The notes under the pieces: model-generated
Databases searched by the model: none
The model's input: only the letters and a program-made list of their open reading frames with translations
What the model was told of the DNA's origin: nothing
Position numbers and translations under genes: made by a program
Shown here: in pieces, positions 9,475-21,676 of the stretch
Numbering within the stretch: the first letter of the stretch is position 1
How the letters are laid out: the number at the start of each line of letters is the position of its first letter
Source of the DNA: Euryodendron excelsum
Taxonomy: Eukaryota; Streptophyta; Magnoliopsida; Ericales; Pentaphylacaceae
Direction of reading: 5' to 3'
DNA: 64,000 nucleotides
Assembly (NCBI GenBank): GCA_033060915.1
Contig: CM065379.1
Location: 33,678,818-33,742,817, forward strand

Positions 9475-12064
9475 TGTCACGCCCCATAACCTGGCTTATA
9501 TGGATTTAGGGTACATGACTGGCCAATAGCAAAGCTACCCAAGGCCGCATTACATAAACTAGTTGATCACCTATGCATAATCATTTAGAATAATGCATAA
9601 TTGCGGAAAAATAGAATTTTTGATAACTTGAAAACATAATCTGTGTTATACATGGCTGAGTTGTGCCTAATCCAAAACATAACATATATATGGGCCTGAT
9701 CGAGGCCAACCAAAGTTATAATATTTATACCATTACAAAACATTGGGGTCTAATCCTCAAACATATTACAAAACATAGGTCCGTGGACCGTAGCTCAAAA
9801 TATACATATGGCCTCACTCTAGGGCCTCCTGAATTGCCTACCTAAAAATCATTTGAAAAAACATAAGCTAATGCTTAGTGAATAACAATGATACATGAGC
9901 ATGAAATTACCATGGACTACCAATTATAACTAATGTATAATCCAATGGATAAACATTATTCATATAGAGTGTGAGCATCATATTGAAACATTTTACCTTT
10001 TCCAAGACATAATATCATAGAAGAGAGATGCGACATATATTACTCATCATAAGCATTTAAACATATCTTGGTTTTTGCTCTAAATCATAAGTGTGTTACA
10101 ACCTGACATATGAGCTAGGCTCCATAGTAACCTTGTAGGTCATGCTAAGGCTCTTTAAGCCAGGGACATCTCTCAACATAGATAGTTTATTTCACGTCCC
10201 CCATCGTAGGACTATCGGGCTAGATTAAGGTCTTCCCACGAGAAGACCCGAGTTGGCACCATACATTGAAAACTTAGCATCTCTTTCATTTAAACATTAT
10301 AGTCCATGGGGTTTAATTCATAACATGAGTATAACATACGTGTGTTTAAAAGTATGACATTTGTAATTGAACGTAACATTAATGCATTGAAACCATATAG
10401 AAAGCATTGCATGATTGGAGGTGAACTTAAAATATTTGGAAAAATAATAGAGTTTTACTTATGGCATATCGTTGCTCACCACTATCCAAATGAACGGGTG
10501 CTAAACAAGGAGTTCCTGCACAAAATTCATATAAAAGCATAGAAACATCAAAACAAGATTCTAAGGCAAAGCGATAACACATAAACCAAGACTAAGCACA
10601 TAAATCCCTTAATCCCGACTCATCAACACCTCACTCTTACAACGGGAGAACAAGGCTAAACTCTACGACAAAGCCCCAATATAAAACAAGAACAAAAAGG
10701 TTGAGGTTCGAATAAGAAATCCGAAACATCGACTCTTTCATCGTATTCCAACCACCTCTCAAAGATGAGTTCACACTCTAGGCTAGTTCCATTTGAAAAT
10801 AGGCTTAAAGGCCTTTAAATTGATAGGTCATGGGCCAAAAACACATTTCAGATGGAGAAGTTAGGTCTCATGAAAATGGGCTAACATTTTGGAGAAACAA
10901 GGTTTTGGCATAATTTTTGGGTCAACTTCAAACTCCAAAATCTCACAATCCGTAAAGAGTTAGGGTGCAAACTTTACAAGGATGAAAAGGTCTATGAGTC
11001 TACTATCTAATGCCTCAAACGATGCTCAAAAGCGAGTTTTCTAGAGCATGTTATGCTCAAATTGCAAAAGAAGGTCAAAACAGTCCAACCGTTCGAACTC
11101 CCAAGTGGGTCGTTCGAATGGTAGGCCAAAAATGGCCAACCCAGAAAAATAGCTCTCGGGTCGTTCGAACTACCAAGGGGGCCCTTCAAACGCTAAGGTA
11201 AAAAGGGGAATGGCTCCTCTCAAGGCATTCAAATGCCCAGATGGGCCGTTCAAATGCTAGGCCAAAAATTGGGGTTCTTGTTTATGGGCCAGTCAAACGC
11301 CCATCTAGGCTGTTCAAATGCCTAGGCACTCTGCCTTAACCGTTCGAATGCGATATCGGGCGTTCAAACGCCCTACTGCGCAGCAGCAAAAATTCTAACC
11401 AAAACTCTTCTAATCTCATCCAAAATGCAACCAAACTCTCCCAACCTCCTAAGGACTTGAAAGTGGACTAAAAACATCACAATAACTCAAAATGGGGAGA
11501 AATGAATGGTCAAAACAAAAGGGATCTAGGGTTTTAGGAACCCAAGCCCTAACTTACATAAATTGGGGGATTTCAATCCCAAACTCTCAAATCTTTTAAT
11601 GGAGCTAACAATACTCTAGATTTAGTCAATTTGGGACTCACGGGATTCACCCATAATAACCCAATAACACAACCCACCAAGATAGATACATATACATATA
11701 TAATTTGTAAAGAAATGGAGTTTTACCTTTCTACAAGCTTGTTCAAGTCCTTCAATGGCTTCTCTTGGCTTGCGTTAAGGCTCTCTAAGCTCCCTCTCTT
11801 TCTTCAATCTTTTTTCTCCTCTTCTCCCTCTCTTCTCTCTCAACCGGTTGTGTGGATGTGTTTTTGTATGTATGTGTGTGTATACATGGCGTATAAGGAA
11901 GATACACATGGGAAATAATCCCATGTGTCTCACTCCATGGGCTTAAGTTACAACACAAGCTCTTATTGATCATTTTTTACCCAAATGATGTAATAACTAA
12001 CATTAAACAATGCAAAACTAGAAATTGACATTAATTTAAATAAAAAGAGGTTTAAGATATCACA
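9475..12064 (-). repeat. G1 3' LTR (2590 bp)
   Basis: Plus-strand termini are TGTCACGCCC and GATATCACA. It is similar throughout to the copy at 16749-19355, with scattered substitutions and small indels. It contains a TTCGAA-rich repeat patch (about 11080-11370) and a GT/TATA-like stretch near 11860-11885. No real gene is inside. Confidence 0.93.
11080..11375. repeat. Palindromic CGTTCGAACG-type repeats in G1 3' LTR
   Basis: About a dozen imperfect repeats of GTTCGAA or GTTCAAA with GGGC/GCCC spacers recur every 15-35 bases. The homologous patch in the other LTR is 18350-18645. TTCGAA is self-complementary, so the patch can fold into many small hairpins or bind a dimeric factor. Its function is unknown. 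Confidence 0.7.
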
Positions 12065-12080
12065 TCCTTCCCCCCTTAAA
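12065..12080 (-). other. G1 polypurine tract
   Basis: The plus strand reads TCCTTCCCCCCTTAA directly after the LTR. On the element strand this is TTAAGGGGGGAAGGA immediately before the 3' LTR, the normal plus-strand priming site. Confidence 0.88.
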
Positions 12081-12138
12081 TAAGTTTGGTCCCCAAACTT
12101 AATACAAGCTATCATTCAAACAAAAAAGGATAACATTC

Positions 12139-13490
12139 CTAGATCTCGTCTTCACGTTTCCAAGTAGATTCCTCCCGCGTGTGGTTCTGCTATAAAACAC
12201 GTACCAACGGAATGATCTTGTTCCTAAGAACTTGATCACGGCGATCAAGAATCTCAATCGGTCTCTCAACATAGCTTAAATCTTCATTCACAGCCAAAAG
12301 ATAGTGATCAATCACGTGCGTCGGGTCGTGAACATACCTTCGTAGTATCGAAACATGAAAGACATTGTAAACTTGTGAAAGTTCCGGAGGAAGAGCAATA
12401 TGATAAGCAACGGGCCCAACTCGTTCAAGAACTTCAAATGGTCCGATGTACCTTAATTTAAGCTTTCCTTTCTTACCGAAGCGATTTATCCCTTTAGAAG
12501 GAGTTACCTTTAAGAACAAGTGGCTCCCTTCTTCAAACTCTAAGTCTCGCCGTCGGACGTCCACATAACTCTTTTAGCGACTTTGAGCAGTTTGTAGTCG
12601 TTGCTAAATTAACTTGATCTTGTCGATGGTTAGTTGTACAATCTCTGGCCTAAGAATCTTTTTCTTTCGGACTTCAGCCCAACAAACTGGAGATCTACAC
12701 TTTCTCTCGTAAAGCGCTTCATAAGGTGCCATTCCGATGCTTGCATGAAAACTGTTGTTATAGGCGAATTCCACTAATGGTAGATAATCCTCCCAGCTTC
12801 TTTGAAAGTCGAGAACACATAACCTCGCATGTCTTCTAGGGTTTGAATGGTCCTTTCTGGTTGCCCATCTGTTTGTGGATGAAAAGTCATGCTGAACTTC
12901 AATTCTGTGCTTAAAGCTCTTTGCAAATTGTTCCAAAATTTTGACACAAATCTCGGGTCTCGATCGGACACTATTAAAACTGGCGTACCGTGTAATCGAG
13001 CAACCTCCGCAATGTAGAGGATCGCATGCTTTGATAAGGAGTACGTAGTCTTCACTGGTAAGAAATGTGTATACTTGGTGAGGTGATCAAGAATAACCCA
13101 TATAGCATCATAACCCCGTAGTGATCTCGGCAATCTTACGACGAAATCTATGGTGATATGCTCCCACTTCCATTCCGATATCGGTAGAGGTTGAAGTAGT
13201 CCCGCTAGTCTTTGATATTCTGCTTTGATCTATTGGCATTATAGGCATCGCGATACAAACTCAGCTATTTCCTCCTTCATTCTCGGCCACCAAAATGTGT
13301 CCTTCAAATCTCGATACATCTTTATGTCTCCTAGATGTATAGTGACCTTCGTATTGTGGGCTTTTTTCAAAACTTGTCTCCTGATCTCGAGTATATTTGG
13401 AACACACAATCGACTTCTGAACTTTAAAGCACCATCATGCAAGGTGAAGTCAGGCTTTGAATTCGTTCCCATCTCTTCATAGATCCTTCA
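12139..13490 (-). pseudogene. G1 integrase with C-terminal chromodomain
   Basis: The zinc-binding region at 13472-13239 has KAHNTKVTIHLG and FWWPRMKEEIAEFVSRCL. The core at 13133-12604 has VILDHLTKYTHFLP, IVSDRDPRF and DGQPERTIQ, so the Asp-Asp-Glu triad is retained. The GPY/F module lies at 12564-12190 (GKLKLRYIGPFEVLERVG, NVFHVSILRRYV). After a TAG at 12190-12192, where the family has a Trp codon, the frame continues to 12139 as a chromodomain-like tail (EESTWKREDE). Chromodomains direct chromovirus integration to chromatin marks. Stops, including one in the second half of the zinc region, make it inactive. Confidence 0.9.
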
Positions 13491-13599
13491 TAAGTAAGGA
13501 TCTTCAGGTTGCCGTTGCTTCATAACTTCTATCAATGCTGGTTGGGCGATCATTATGGTAGGCATCATATTGGTACCTGGTGCAAAAATTTCAATCTCT

Positions 13600-13990
13600 A
13601 ATCTCTCCAGGTCAAAGAGCGAGGGCCGTTAAAAAGTGACAAGACATGCTAAGTTGGCAGTAGACTTCTAGCTCAAGGCATCGACCACCACATTGGCCTT
13701 GCTCAGATGGTATTGAATGAGAATGTTGTAGTCCTTGATCAACTCGAGCCATCTTCTCTGTCTTATGTTCAGCTCCTTCTGTGTGAAAAGGTATTTCAGA
13801 CTCTTGTGGTCAGTGAAAATCTCACATGTGACTCCGTACAAATAATGGAGCCAAATCTTCAAAGCAAACACCACCACTGCTAATTCAAGATCATGGGTCA
13901 GGTAATTCTTCTCATGCGATCTCAACTATCTCGAGGCATATGCAATCACCTTGCTGTGTTGCATCAATATGCATCCCAGTCCTCTATGCA
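13600..13990 (-). pseudogene. G1 RNase H domain
   Basis: The ORF at 13925-13668 contains [27 protein letters not shown], split by nothing visible, and [10 protein letters not shown], both diagnostic of the RNase H that degrades the RNA strand during Ty3/gypsy reverse transcription. It lies between reverse transcriptase and integrase, as expected. Stops separate it from both neighbours. Confidence 0.88.
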
Positions 13991-13999
13991 AAGCGTCAC

Positions 14000-15085
14000 T
14001 GTAGATGGAAAACTTGTCAGTCCCGGTAAGCAAGGCTAGAATTGGTACGAACACCAATCAGTTCTTCAATTCTTGGAAGCTTCGTTCCCTCTTCTCATTC
14101 TATTCAAATGGTGTGTTGTTCCGGGTGAGCTGTGTTAGAAGAGTCGCAATCTTGGAGAAATCCTTCACAAATCTTTGGTAATAACCAACTAAGCCCACAA
14201 AACTTCTGACTTCGATTGCATTCGTCGGTCTCAGCCAATTCACAATGGCTTCAACCTTGTGAGGATCAACAGACACTCCATCCACATTGATGATGTGTCC
14301 CAGAAATGCTACACTTGGCAGCCAAAATTCACACTTTTTCAGTTTATCATGTCTCACAAAGTTTAGAGGACCATCCTCAAGTGGTGAACGTGATCTGCAA
14401 GACTCTTAGAGTACACCAAAATATCATCAATAAACAGAATTAAAAAATCATCAAGAAAAGGTTTAAAAACCCGATTCATCAAATCCATGAATGTGGCAGG
14501 TGCGTCAGTAACTCCAAACGGCATAACTAAAAATTCATAATGACCATATCTAGTTCGAAAAGCCGTCTTTTATACATCACTTGCCTTCACCTTTAGTCGG
14601 TGATAACCCGACCTTAGGTCGATCTTCGAAAATACTTGCGTGCCCTATAATTAATCAAATAAATCATCCACCCTCGGCAATGGATACTTATTATTAATGG
14701 TGACCTTTTTCAATTCCCAGTAGTCAATACATAATCTCATGGTTCCATCCTTCTTTTTCACAAATAACACCGGAGCAGCCCAAAGTGAGACACTAGGATG
14801 AATGAATTCATTTTCTAACAAGTCTTGGAGTTGAACCTTCAACTCCTTTAACTCTAAAGGGGACATATGATAAGGAGCTTTGGAAATGGGTCTAGTACTC
14901 GGATTAAGGTCAATGTGGAATTCAATCTCCCGGTCCACCAAAGAACCAGGTAACTCATCGGGAAAGACATCAGGAAATTCTAGGACAATGTAGATGTCCT
15001 CCAAGGGCGGTAGGAAAACGTGTGTGCCAAAAGCCCGACACAAGAATGCACGATTTCTTTTTTGAATTAAACCACATGCTTGCAT
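14000..15085 (-). pseudogene. G1 reverse transcriptase
   Basis: The N-terminal part at 15085-14651 includes [30 protein letters not shown] and [12 protein letters not shown]. The catalytic box reads [10 protein letters not shown] at about 14434-14402, with both Asp residues kept. The thumb and connection part at 14357-14100 has CEFWLPSVAFLGHIIN and FVGLVGYYQRFVKDFS. The gene is broken by several stops and frameshifts between these blocks. It would copy element RNA into DNA from a tRNA primer. Confidence 0.92.
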
Positions 15086-15480
15086 AGATGAAATGAGATA
15101 GGCTGAGGCACTACACCAACTCCTTCAAATACAAGCCCTGAATGGGTAGAAGAACGAAACACGACTCGTTTAAGCTCACAATCAATGATAGCACGGTGAG
15201 AGGACAACCACTCCATTCCTAAGATGATATCAAAGCCGTGCATTTCTAAGGGAATGAGGTTTACAAATATGGGTACGTCGTTCACAAGAATTTCACAAGA
15301 ATTATAAATCCTATCACATAACATGAAATCCCCAGATGGTAACGATACTACCAAAGTATAATTAAGAGGTACCAGAGATGTATACAAGTATTGAGCAAAA
15401 AGATATGAGACAAAAGAGTGCGTGGACCAAAATCAATAAGGACGTGTGCAGGTTGACCATAAATAGAAAGTATACCTGAC
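15067..15480 (-). pseudogene. G1 aspartic protease
   Basis: This part of the polyprotein contains the retropepsin fold signature HGFDIILGMEWLSSH (ORF 15387-15067). Upstream, the catalytic loop that should be D-[ST]-G reads LIDFGPRT, so the Gly context and following residues are altered and activity would be lost. It sits between gag and reverse transcriptase in one polyprotein order. Confidence 0.82.
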
Positions 15481-16562
15481 ACTACAAAGTCGGTAGTTGG
15501 GGTGTTTCCCAGAGTAAGTGCGAAAGCTCAGCCTTGCCGTGGTTGATTTTCCCTCTTATTTGTTGTAGATTGCTGAACTGAGGCTAATGCTGATGCCCTA
15601 GATCCCTATGTTCTTCTTTGGACAGTCCTTCACTCGGAGACCCTCCTAGCCACACCAATAACAAGCCTTGCTTCCTAAATGACATGTGCCCCAATGCTTC
15701 TTCTGACAATTTGGCCACATCGCTATCTCACTGGCTGTATTGCCTCCTCGGTTGGAGGTATTCCCCCATGGGGTAGATGAATTCCCACTAGAAGATCCAA
15801 AACATTGCCACTTTGAACTTTTTTCTTTGCCTTGGTCACTTCCCGATCTCTTCTTGTTCTTCTCTTGGTATTGGGACATCTTATTATTTACCCTTTCGGC
15901 GATCATTGCTTGTTGTACAACTTCTTGATGGGTCTCTAGTCGTAGTATGTCCACCTTGTTGTGGATGTTCCATCGCAATCCCATCTCAAACTTCCTTGCC
16001 TTACAAGTCTCCGATGACACAATGTGTGGGGCATAGCATGATAGTTCCATGAATTTGGCGTTATACTCCGCCACGGTCATATTCCCTTGTGTCAAACCAA
16101 GGAACTCTATAGTCTTCTGATCCCTAATAGTCTTAGGAAAGTGTTCCTCATGAACACCTCCAGAAACCTAGGCTATAACCATAGTGGCTCCGTCGCTTTC
16201 TTAAATTTTCACCAAACAAGTGCAGCTCCTTCGAATGTAAAGGTGGCAAAGGTCACTTTCTATTCATCTGTGTAAGGCAGCACCTCGACCACCCTCTCAA
16301 TTCGCAAAAGCCAAGACTCCGCAACCATTGGGTCGGGAGTTCCCTGAAGAGTTGGGGGTTTCAACTGTTGAAACTGCTTAATAGTAGTACGTGCTATCGT
16401 TTCACCTCTTGGCACCTGCGTTGTTCGCTGCTCTGGTGCATTGGTGGTATTGCTATGAGTATCTCAGACCACTTGGACAAGTCCATCCAAGATCCTTTCT
16501 ATGTAATCAATTCGGTCTTTAGGGTCTCCGGTCCCCTTACAACCACCTCTTCTCTGTGGCAT
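15480..16562 (-). pseudogene. G1 gag
   Basis: The ATG is at 16562-16560 (MPQRRGCKGTGDPKDRI), followed by a capsid core (WLLRIERVVEVL, GAALVWWK) and, at 16095-15646, MTVAEYNAKFMELSCYAPH. The zinc knuckle near 15650 reads CYWCG, a stop, then EGLRVKDCP: a CX2CX4HX4C pattern with the His replaced by Arg. A second Cys-rich patch precedes it (CQKKHWGTCHLGSKAC). At least five stops occur. This start is chosen because it follows the primer-binding site by about 160 bases and opens the conserved frame. Confidence 0.85.
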
Positions 16563-16722
16563 GGTTAACTGTACACGCATAATAAATCGTTAAGCATTTA
16601 ACATAGCACTACATGTATTACACCTTGGCATGTCATTATACACATAGCTTACATATATACACGCACAACACATACTCAAGTCAAATCTAGAATTCTATCT
16701 AGACATGACTCGATCTTATGGT

Positions 16723-16747
16723 GTCAACCTACGACTCTAATACCACG
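16723..16747 (-). other. G1 primer-binding site
   Basis: On the element strand, next to the 5' LTR, the sequence reads GCG then TGGTATTAGAGTC. This differs slightly from TGGTATCAGAGC, the complement of plant initiator tRNA-Met 3' end, so priming by that tRNA is likely. Confidence 0.8.
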
Positions 16748-16748
16748 C

Positions 16749-19355
16749 TGTCACGCCCTATAACCCAGCCTATACGGATTTAGGGTACATGACCGGCTAA
16801 TAGCAAGGCTACCGAAGGCCACATTACATAAACTGGTTGATTACCTGTGCATAATCATTTAGAATGATGCATAATTGCGAAAAATAGAATTTTTCATAAC
16901 TTAAAAACATAATCTGTGTTATACATAGCAGAGCTATACCTAATCCAAAACATAACATACATATGAGCCTGATCAAAGCCCGCCAAAGTTATAACAGTTA
17001 GACCCTTACAAAACATTGGGGTCTAGCCCTCAAACATATTACAAAACATAGGTCCATGGGCCGTAGCTCAAAATATACATATGGCCTCGCTCTGGGCCTC
17101 CCGGATTGCCTACCTGAAAACCATTTGAGAAAACGTAATTTAATGCTTAGTGAATAACAATGATGCATGAGCATGAAATTACCATGGACTAGCAGTTATA
17201 ACTAATGTATAATCCAATGGATAAACATTATGCATACAAAGCGTGAGCATCATATTGAAACATTCTATCATTTCCAAGACATAATATCATAGAAGAGAGA
17301 TGCGACATATACAACTCATCATAAGCATTTAAACATATCTTGGTTCTTGTTTTAAATCATAAGTGTGCTACAACCCGTCATATGAGCTAGGCTCCATAGT
17401 AACCTTGTAGGTCACATTTAGACTCTTTAGGCCAGGGACTTCTCCCAACATAGATAGTTTATTTCACATCCCCTATCATAGAACTATCGGGCTAGATTAA
17501 GGTCTTGCCACGAGAAGACCTGAGTTGGCAATATATATTGAAAACTTAACATCTCTTTCATTTGAACATTGTAGTCCACAGGGTCTAATTCATAACATGA
17601 GTATAACATGCGTGCGTTTAAAAGTATGACATTTGTAACTGAACATAACATTAATGCATTGAAACTATATGGAAAGCATTGCATAATATGGAGGTGAACT
17701 TAAAACATTTGGAAAAATAATAGAGTTTTACTCATGGCATATCGTTACTCACCTTTATCCCAATGAATAGGTGTTAAACAAGGTGTTCCTACACAAAATT
17801 CATATAGAAGCATAGAAACATCAATACAAGATTCTAAGGCAAAGCGATAATACATAAACCGAGACTAAGCACATAAAGCCCTCAACCCTGACTCATCAAC
17901 ACCTTACTCTCATAATAGAAGAACGAGACTAAACTCTAAGACAAAGCCCTAATCTAAAACAAGAACATAAAGGTTGAGGTTTGAACCTGAAAGCTAGAAA
18001 ATTGACTCCTTCATTGCGTTCCCATCACCTTTCAAAGATGAGTTCACACTCTAGACTAGTTGCATTTGAAAATAGGCTTAAAGGCCTTTAATTTGATAGG
18101 TCATGGACCAAAAACACATTTTGGGTGGAGAAGTTAGGTCTCATGAAAACGGGCTAACATTTTGGAGAAATAAGGTTTCGGCATAATTTTTGGGTCAATT
18201 TGAAACTCCAAAATCTCACAATCCATAAGGAGTTAGGGTGTAAACTTTACATCGATGAAAAGGTCTATGAGTCTACTATCTAACGCTTCAGACGGTACTC
18301 ATAACCGAGTTTTTTAGAGCAAGTTATGCTCAAATTGCAAAAGAAAGTCAAAACAGTCCAACTGTTTGAACTCCTAAGTGGGCTGTTTGAATGGTAGGCA
18401 AAAAATGGCCAACCCAGAAAAACAGCTTTCGGGTCATTCAAACGCCTAGGGGGGCCGTTTGAATGCCACGGCAAGGAGGGGAATGGCTCCTCTCAGGATG
18501 TTCGAACGCCCAGTTGGGCCGTTCAAACACTAGGCTAAAAATTGGGGTTCTTGCCTACGGGTTGTTCGAACGCCCATCTGGGCCATTCGAATGCCCAGAC
18601 ACTCTACCCCTACCATTTGAACGCCATATCGGGCGTTCGAACGCCCTGCTGTGCAGTGGCAGTAATTCAAACCAAAACTCTTCTAATCTCATCCAAAATG
18701 CAATCAAACTCTCCTAACCTCCCGAGGACTTGAAAGTGGACTAAAAAATATCACAATAACTCAAAATAGGGAGAAATGAATGGTCAAAACAAAGGGATCT
18801 AGGGCTTTAGGAACCCAAACCCTAAATTACATAAATTGAGAGATTTCAATGCCAAACTCTCAAATCTTTCAATGGGGCTAACAATACTCTAGATTTAGTC
18901 AATTTGGGACTCACGGGATTCACCCATAATAACCCAATAACACAACCCACCAAGATAGATACATATACATATAAAATTTGTAAAGAAATGGAGTTTTACC
19001 TTTCTTTAAGCTTGTCCAAATCCTTCAATGGCTTCTCTTGGCTTGGGTTGAGGCTCTCCAAGCTCCCTCTCTTCCTTCAATCTTCCTTCTCCTATTTATC
19101 TTCTCCTCTTCTCCCTCTCTTCTCTTTCAACCGATTATGTGGGTGTGTTTTTGTATGTGTGTGTGTGTATACATTGGTGTATAAGGAAAATACACATGAA
19201 AAATAATTTCATGTGTCTCACTCCATGGGCTTAAGTTACAATACAAACTCTTATTGGTCATTTTTTTTACCCAAATAATGTAATAACTAACATTACACAA
19301 TGCAAACATTAGAAATTCACATTAATTTAAATAAATAAAGATTCAGGATATCACA
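16749..19355 (-). repeat. G1 5' LTR (2607 bp)
   Basis: Plus-strand termini are TGTCACGCCC and GATATCACA. It is the partner of 9475-12064, with the same TTCGAA-rich patch (18350-18645) and a GT-rich stretch near 19145-19170. The many substitutions between the pair imply an old insertion. The transcript would start within it on the minus strand, but I see no single convincing TATA box. Confidence 0.93.
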
Positions 19356-19360
19356 GGCAT

Positions 19361-19480
19361 GATACTGAACACTATCTCTTCTTGAAACACAAGATATAAG
19401 ATTTGATAGACGCTAAGGTCATTGGAACCCAGGAGATGAATCACGCGAATGGAACGTAGAAGAAGTTTGAGAGGTTCCAA
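19361..19480 (+). pseudogene. E1 gag, third part (after G1)
   Basis: Right of the G1 duplication the E1 gag resumes. The translation shows the end of the knuckle and LKHKIQDLID, matching FSLKHKIQDLINKI in the E3 gag (about 53416-53460). After about 40 codons the similarity to E3 fades. Confidence 0.78.
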
Positions 19481-21120
19481 AGTGAAAGGGGATGTTTCCT
19501 AGATTCGTCCATTTTCTTCTTATCCTTTATTATTCTGCATCCTATTTTGCTTGTCATTTTTGCCTTGAATCAAGAGCTTTCGTATCATATAAATGGATTC
19601 AAAATGGACTAAGTAGTGATTTTTGGTTTATCTCCTTTGTTTCATACTTTTGTGGATAGATTTGATTTGTGATGCCCTCCACTTAAAGGGAATGATAGCA
19701 CAAGCATCACATTCAATAGAAACAATCTCTGACTCCAAAAAGAGGGGAGAGAAAAATAGAAAGTGCAGAGAGAGGGAAAATACAGAAGGGTGAGAGATGA
19801 AGGTCGATCACATATCTCGTTGAAGCTGAAAGAGTGACCCTCGAAGGACATCCTAGTAAGACGGCAAGTAGCTATACCCTCAAAAGGAAGATTACCGCAC
19901 ATTGGCAAGCCTGGGATGATTAAAACTTTTGAAAAAAAAAAAAGCACTTTTGATAGTGTTTGTCCTACACATGCACAATCACTGGGGCAAATATTCAATT
20001 ATGAATAGATTGATGTGCATGCTTGTTTGAGGTTATTTCTTGTGTGCATAATCACTTGCATAAACATGAGTCAATGGTTTTGATGATCTTTACCAAATTG
20101 GTGTTTTATGTTCATCTTAATACACACTTCTCGAGACTGCTTAGAATATGGAATCCGCATTTATGTTCTATTTTAAATGGTTCCTCCATTATTAAATATT
20201 TACAAATTATCACACACCTAGATTGACCTTTTGTTAATTCCCTCTCCCATCACTTATAGAAAGGGTTGCCAGTGAGTGTAAGTGCAGCTACCATTGTTAT
20301 GTGACAAAAGGAAAAGGATACCTATGCATGTATGTGAAAGCCGCCATTTCTTTATGGTTCAATGTTTTCATCATTCAAGAGATAGGGATGGAATTCTATA
20401 AAAAAAAAAAAAAAAAGACAAACAAAATCGAGATCACCGGATAAGATAGGTTTGACTTCTAGGTGTATTAATCCGTGAGTTATTAAATATGATATGCCAT
20501 CCTAGATCACGCCTAAGGTCTGTATTCTCAATAGTCTTAATGAAATTCATGCTTACACCACCACATTGTCATCGATATGGTCTTGATCATCTCACAACCA
20601 ATTGTGCTCATTTTGTGTGGTTTCATGCATATTTGATATTGATCTTTTCAAGCTAAGCTGCATCTTGATATTCATAAATCTATATTTGCCCTTCATTGAT
20701 TGATCATGTCTTTATAAGGTCCTTATAATTTGAAAAGTTCAATAGTTCTCCCAAATACTGGGCTTGCCTACACTTCTCAATAACTTTTAAGGTCTCCTCG
20801 AACCGAGGAAGAAAGCTACCTGTTGCTTTACCAAAGGGCGATGCCGGCTGTCACTCGAGAGAGCTCACTTATCCAAAGAAGAGTCTTAAAAGAAGCCGAG
20901 AGGTCTACTAAAGAGAGTTTTTTCTTCCAACAAGAGAGAGGGGAGAAAACGAGTCGATGGGTTGAATCTCGAAGAGTGGTGCAGGTACTATCACATCCTG
21001 ACAAGAAAAGGAAAGGAAAATCCCAAAAAAGAAACTAAAGTTTAAAAGGTTGCCTAATTATAGGATACAACACTCATAACTAAACATGAACTCTGGGGAA
21101 AACCCAAGGGACAAGCATCC
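19481..21120 (+). other. E1 3' internal region, no recognisable gene
   Basis: This non-coding stretch includes short A-runs near 19930 and 20400. An open frame at 20823-21038 (71 codons, basic) has no family I recognise and sits in a basic, repetitive context. No pol motif is present in either strand, which supports a gag-only element. Confidence 0.5.
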
Positions 21121-21145
21121 ATTCTCATCCATATGTGAAATGTAT

Positions 21146-21400
21146 GCATTCATCAAAAAGTATAACATGTATTCAATTCCATTCGTGTATGTTCATTCAT
21201 CAAAAAGTTTGACATGCACTCAATTCCAATCTTGCATGTGCATTCTTGCATGTGCATTTATAAAAAAAAATATGACATGCATTCAAATTCCATTCTTGCA
21301 TGTGTAGGCATCAAAAAGTATGACTGTATTTAATTCCATTCTTGTATGTTTATTCATAAAAAAAAAAGTATGATATGCATTCAATTCAATTACCCGTGCA
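21146..21400 (+). repeat. Degenerate tandem repeat around ATTCATCAAAAAGTATGACA
   Basis: About five imperfect units of roughly 45-50 bp combine ATTCATMAAAAAGTATGACAT with GCATTCAATTCCATTCTTGCATG. It lies in the E1 3' internal region. The open frame across it is repeat-derived. Confidence 0.75.
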
Positions 21401-21450
21401 TTTTTAGAATTGACATAAATAAACTATTTTTGCACAAAAACTTACTCTAC

Positions 21451-21452
<2 letters not shown>

Positions 21453-21492
<40 letters not shown>
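21453..21492. repeat. (CT)n microsatellite
   Basis: About 20 uninterrupted CT dinucleotides. It makes a minus-strand frame with alternating Arg-Glu, which is an artefact. Confidence 0.97.
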
Positions 21493-21493
<1 letters not shown>

Positions 21494-21676
21494 AGATAGG
21501 AAACAAGGAATGGGGCAAAGCATAAAAAAGAAGCTAAAGCCACCTCGCGACCAAGTAACCTCAAACTTCTCCAGCACTGGCACACATCTCAGAAAGCTCA
21601 GACTTCCATAACTGGCAAGAAACAGAGAATGGGGTAATGGCTCACCCTTGACCTCCGCAATCAACCTTAGACTTCC

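Larger units (their letters stand above)
9475..19355 (-). mobile_element. G1: Tekay/Del-like chromovirus Ty3/gypsy element, complete structure
   Basis: This is a full-length but decayed element with LTRs at both ends, a primer-binding site, a polypurine tract, and gag, protease, reverse transcriptase, RNase H, integrase and chromodomain in Ty3/gypsy order on the minus strand. Flanks are AGCAT (9470-9474) and GGCAT (19356-19360): a 5-bp target duplication with one mismatch, or a mutated one. It is inserted in the E1 gag. The clade call rests on the GPY/F region (RYIGPFEVLERVGPVAY), the remnant chromodomain and the FIDD reverse transcriptase box. Confidence 0.93.

Noticed and set aside
21404..21664. 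86-codon minus-strand frame with Arg-Glu run
   Set aside because: It is produced by the CT microsatellite.
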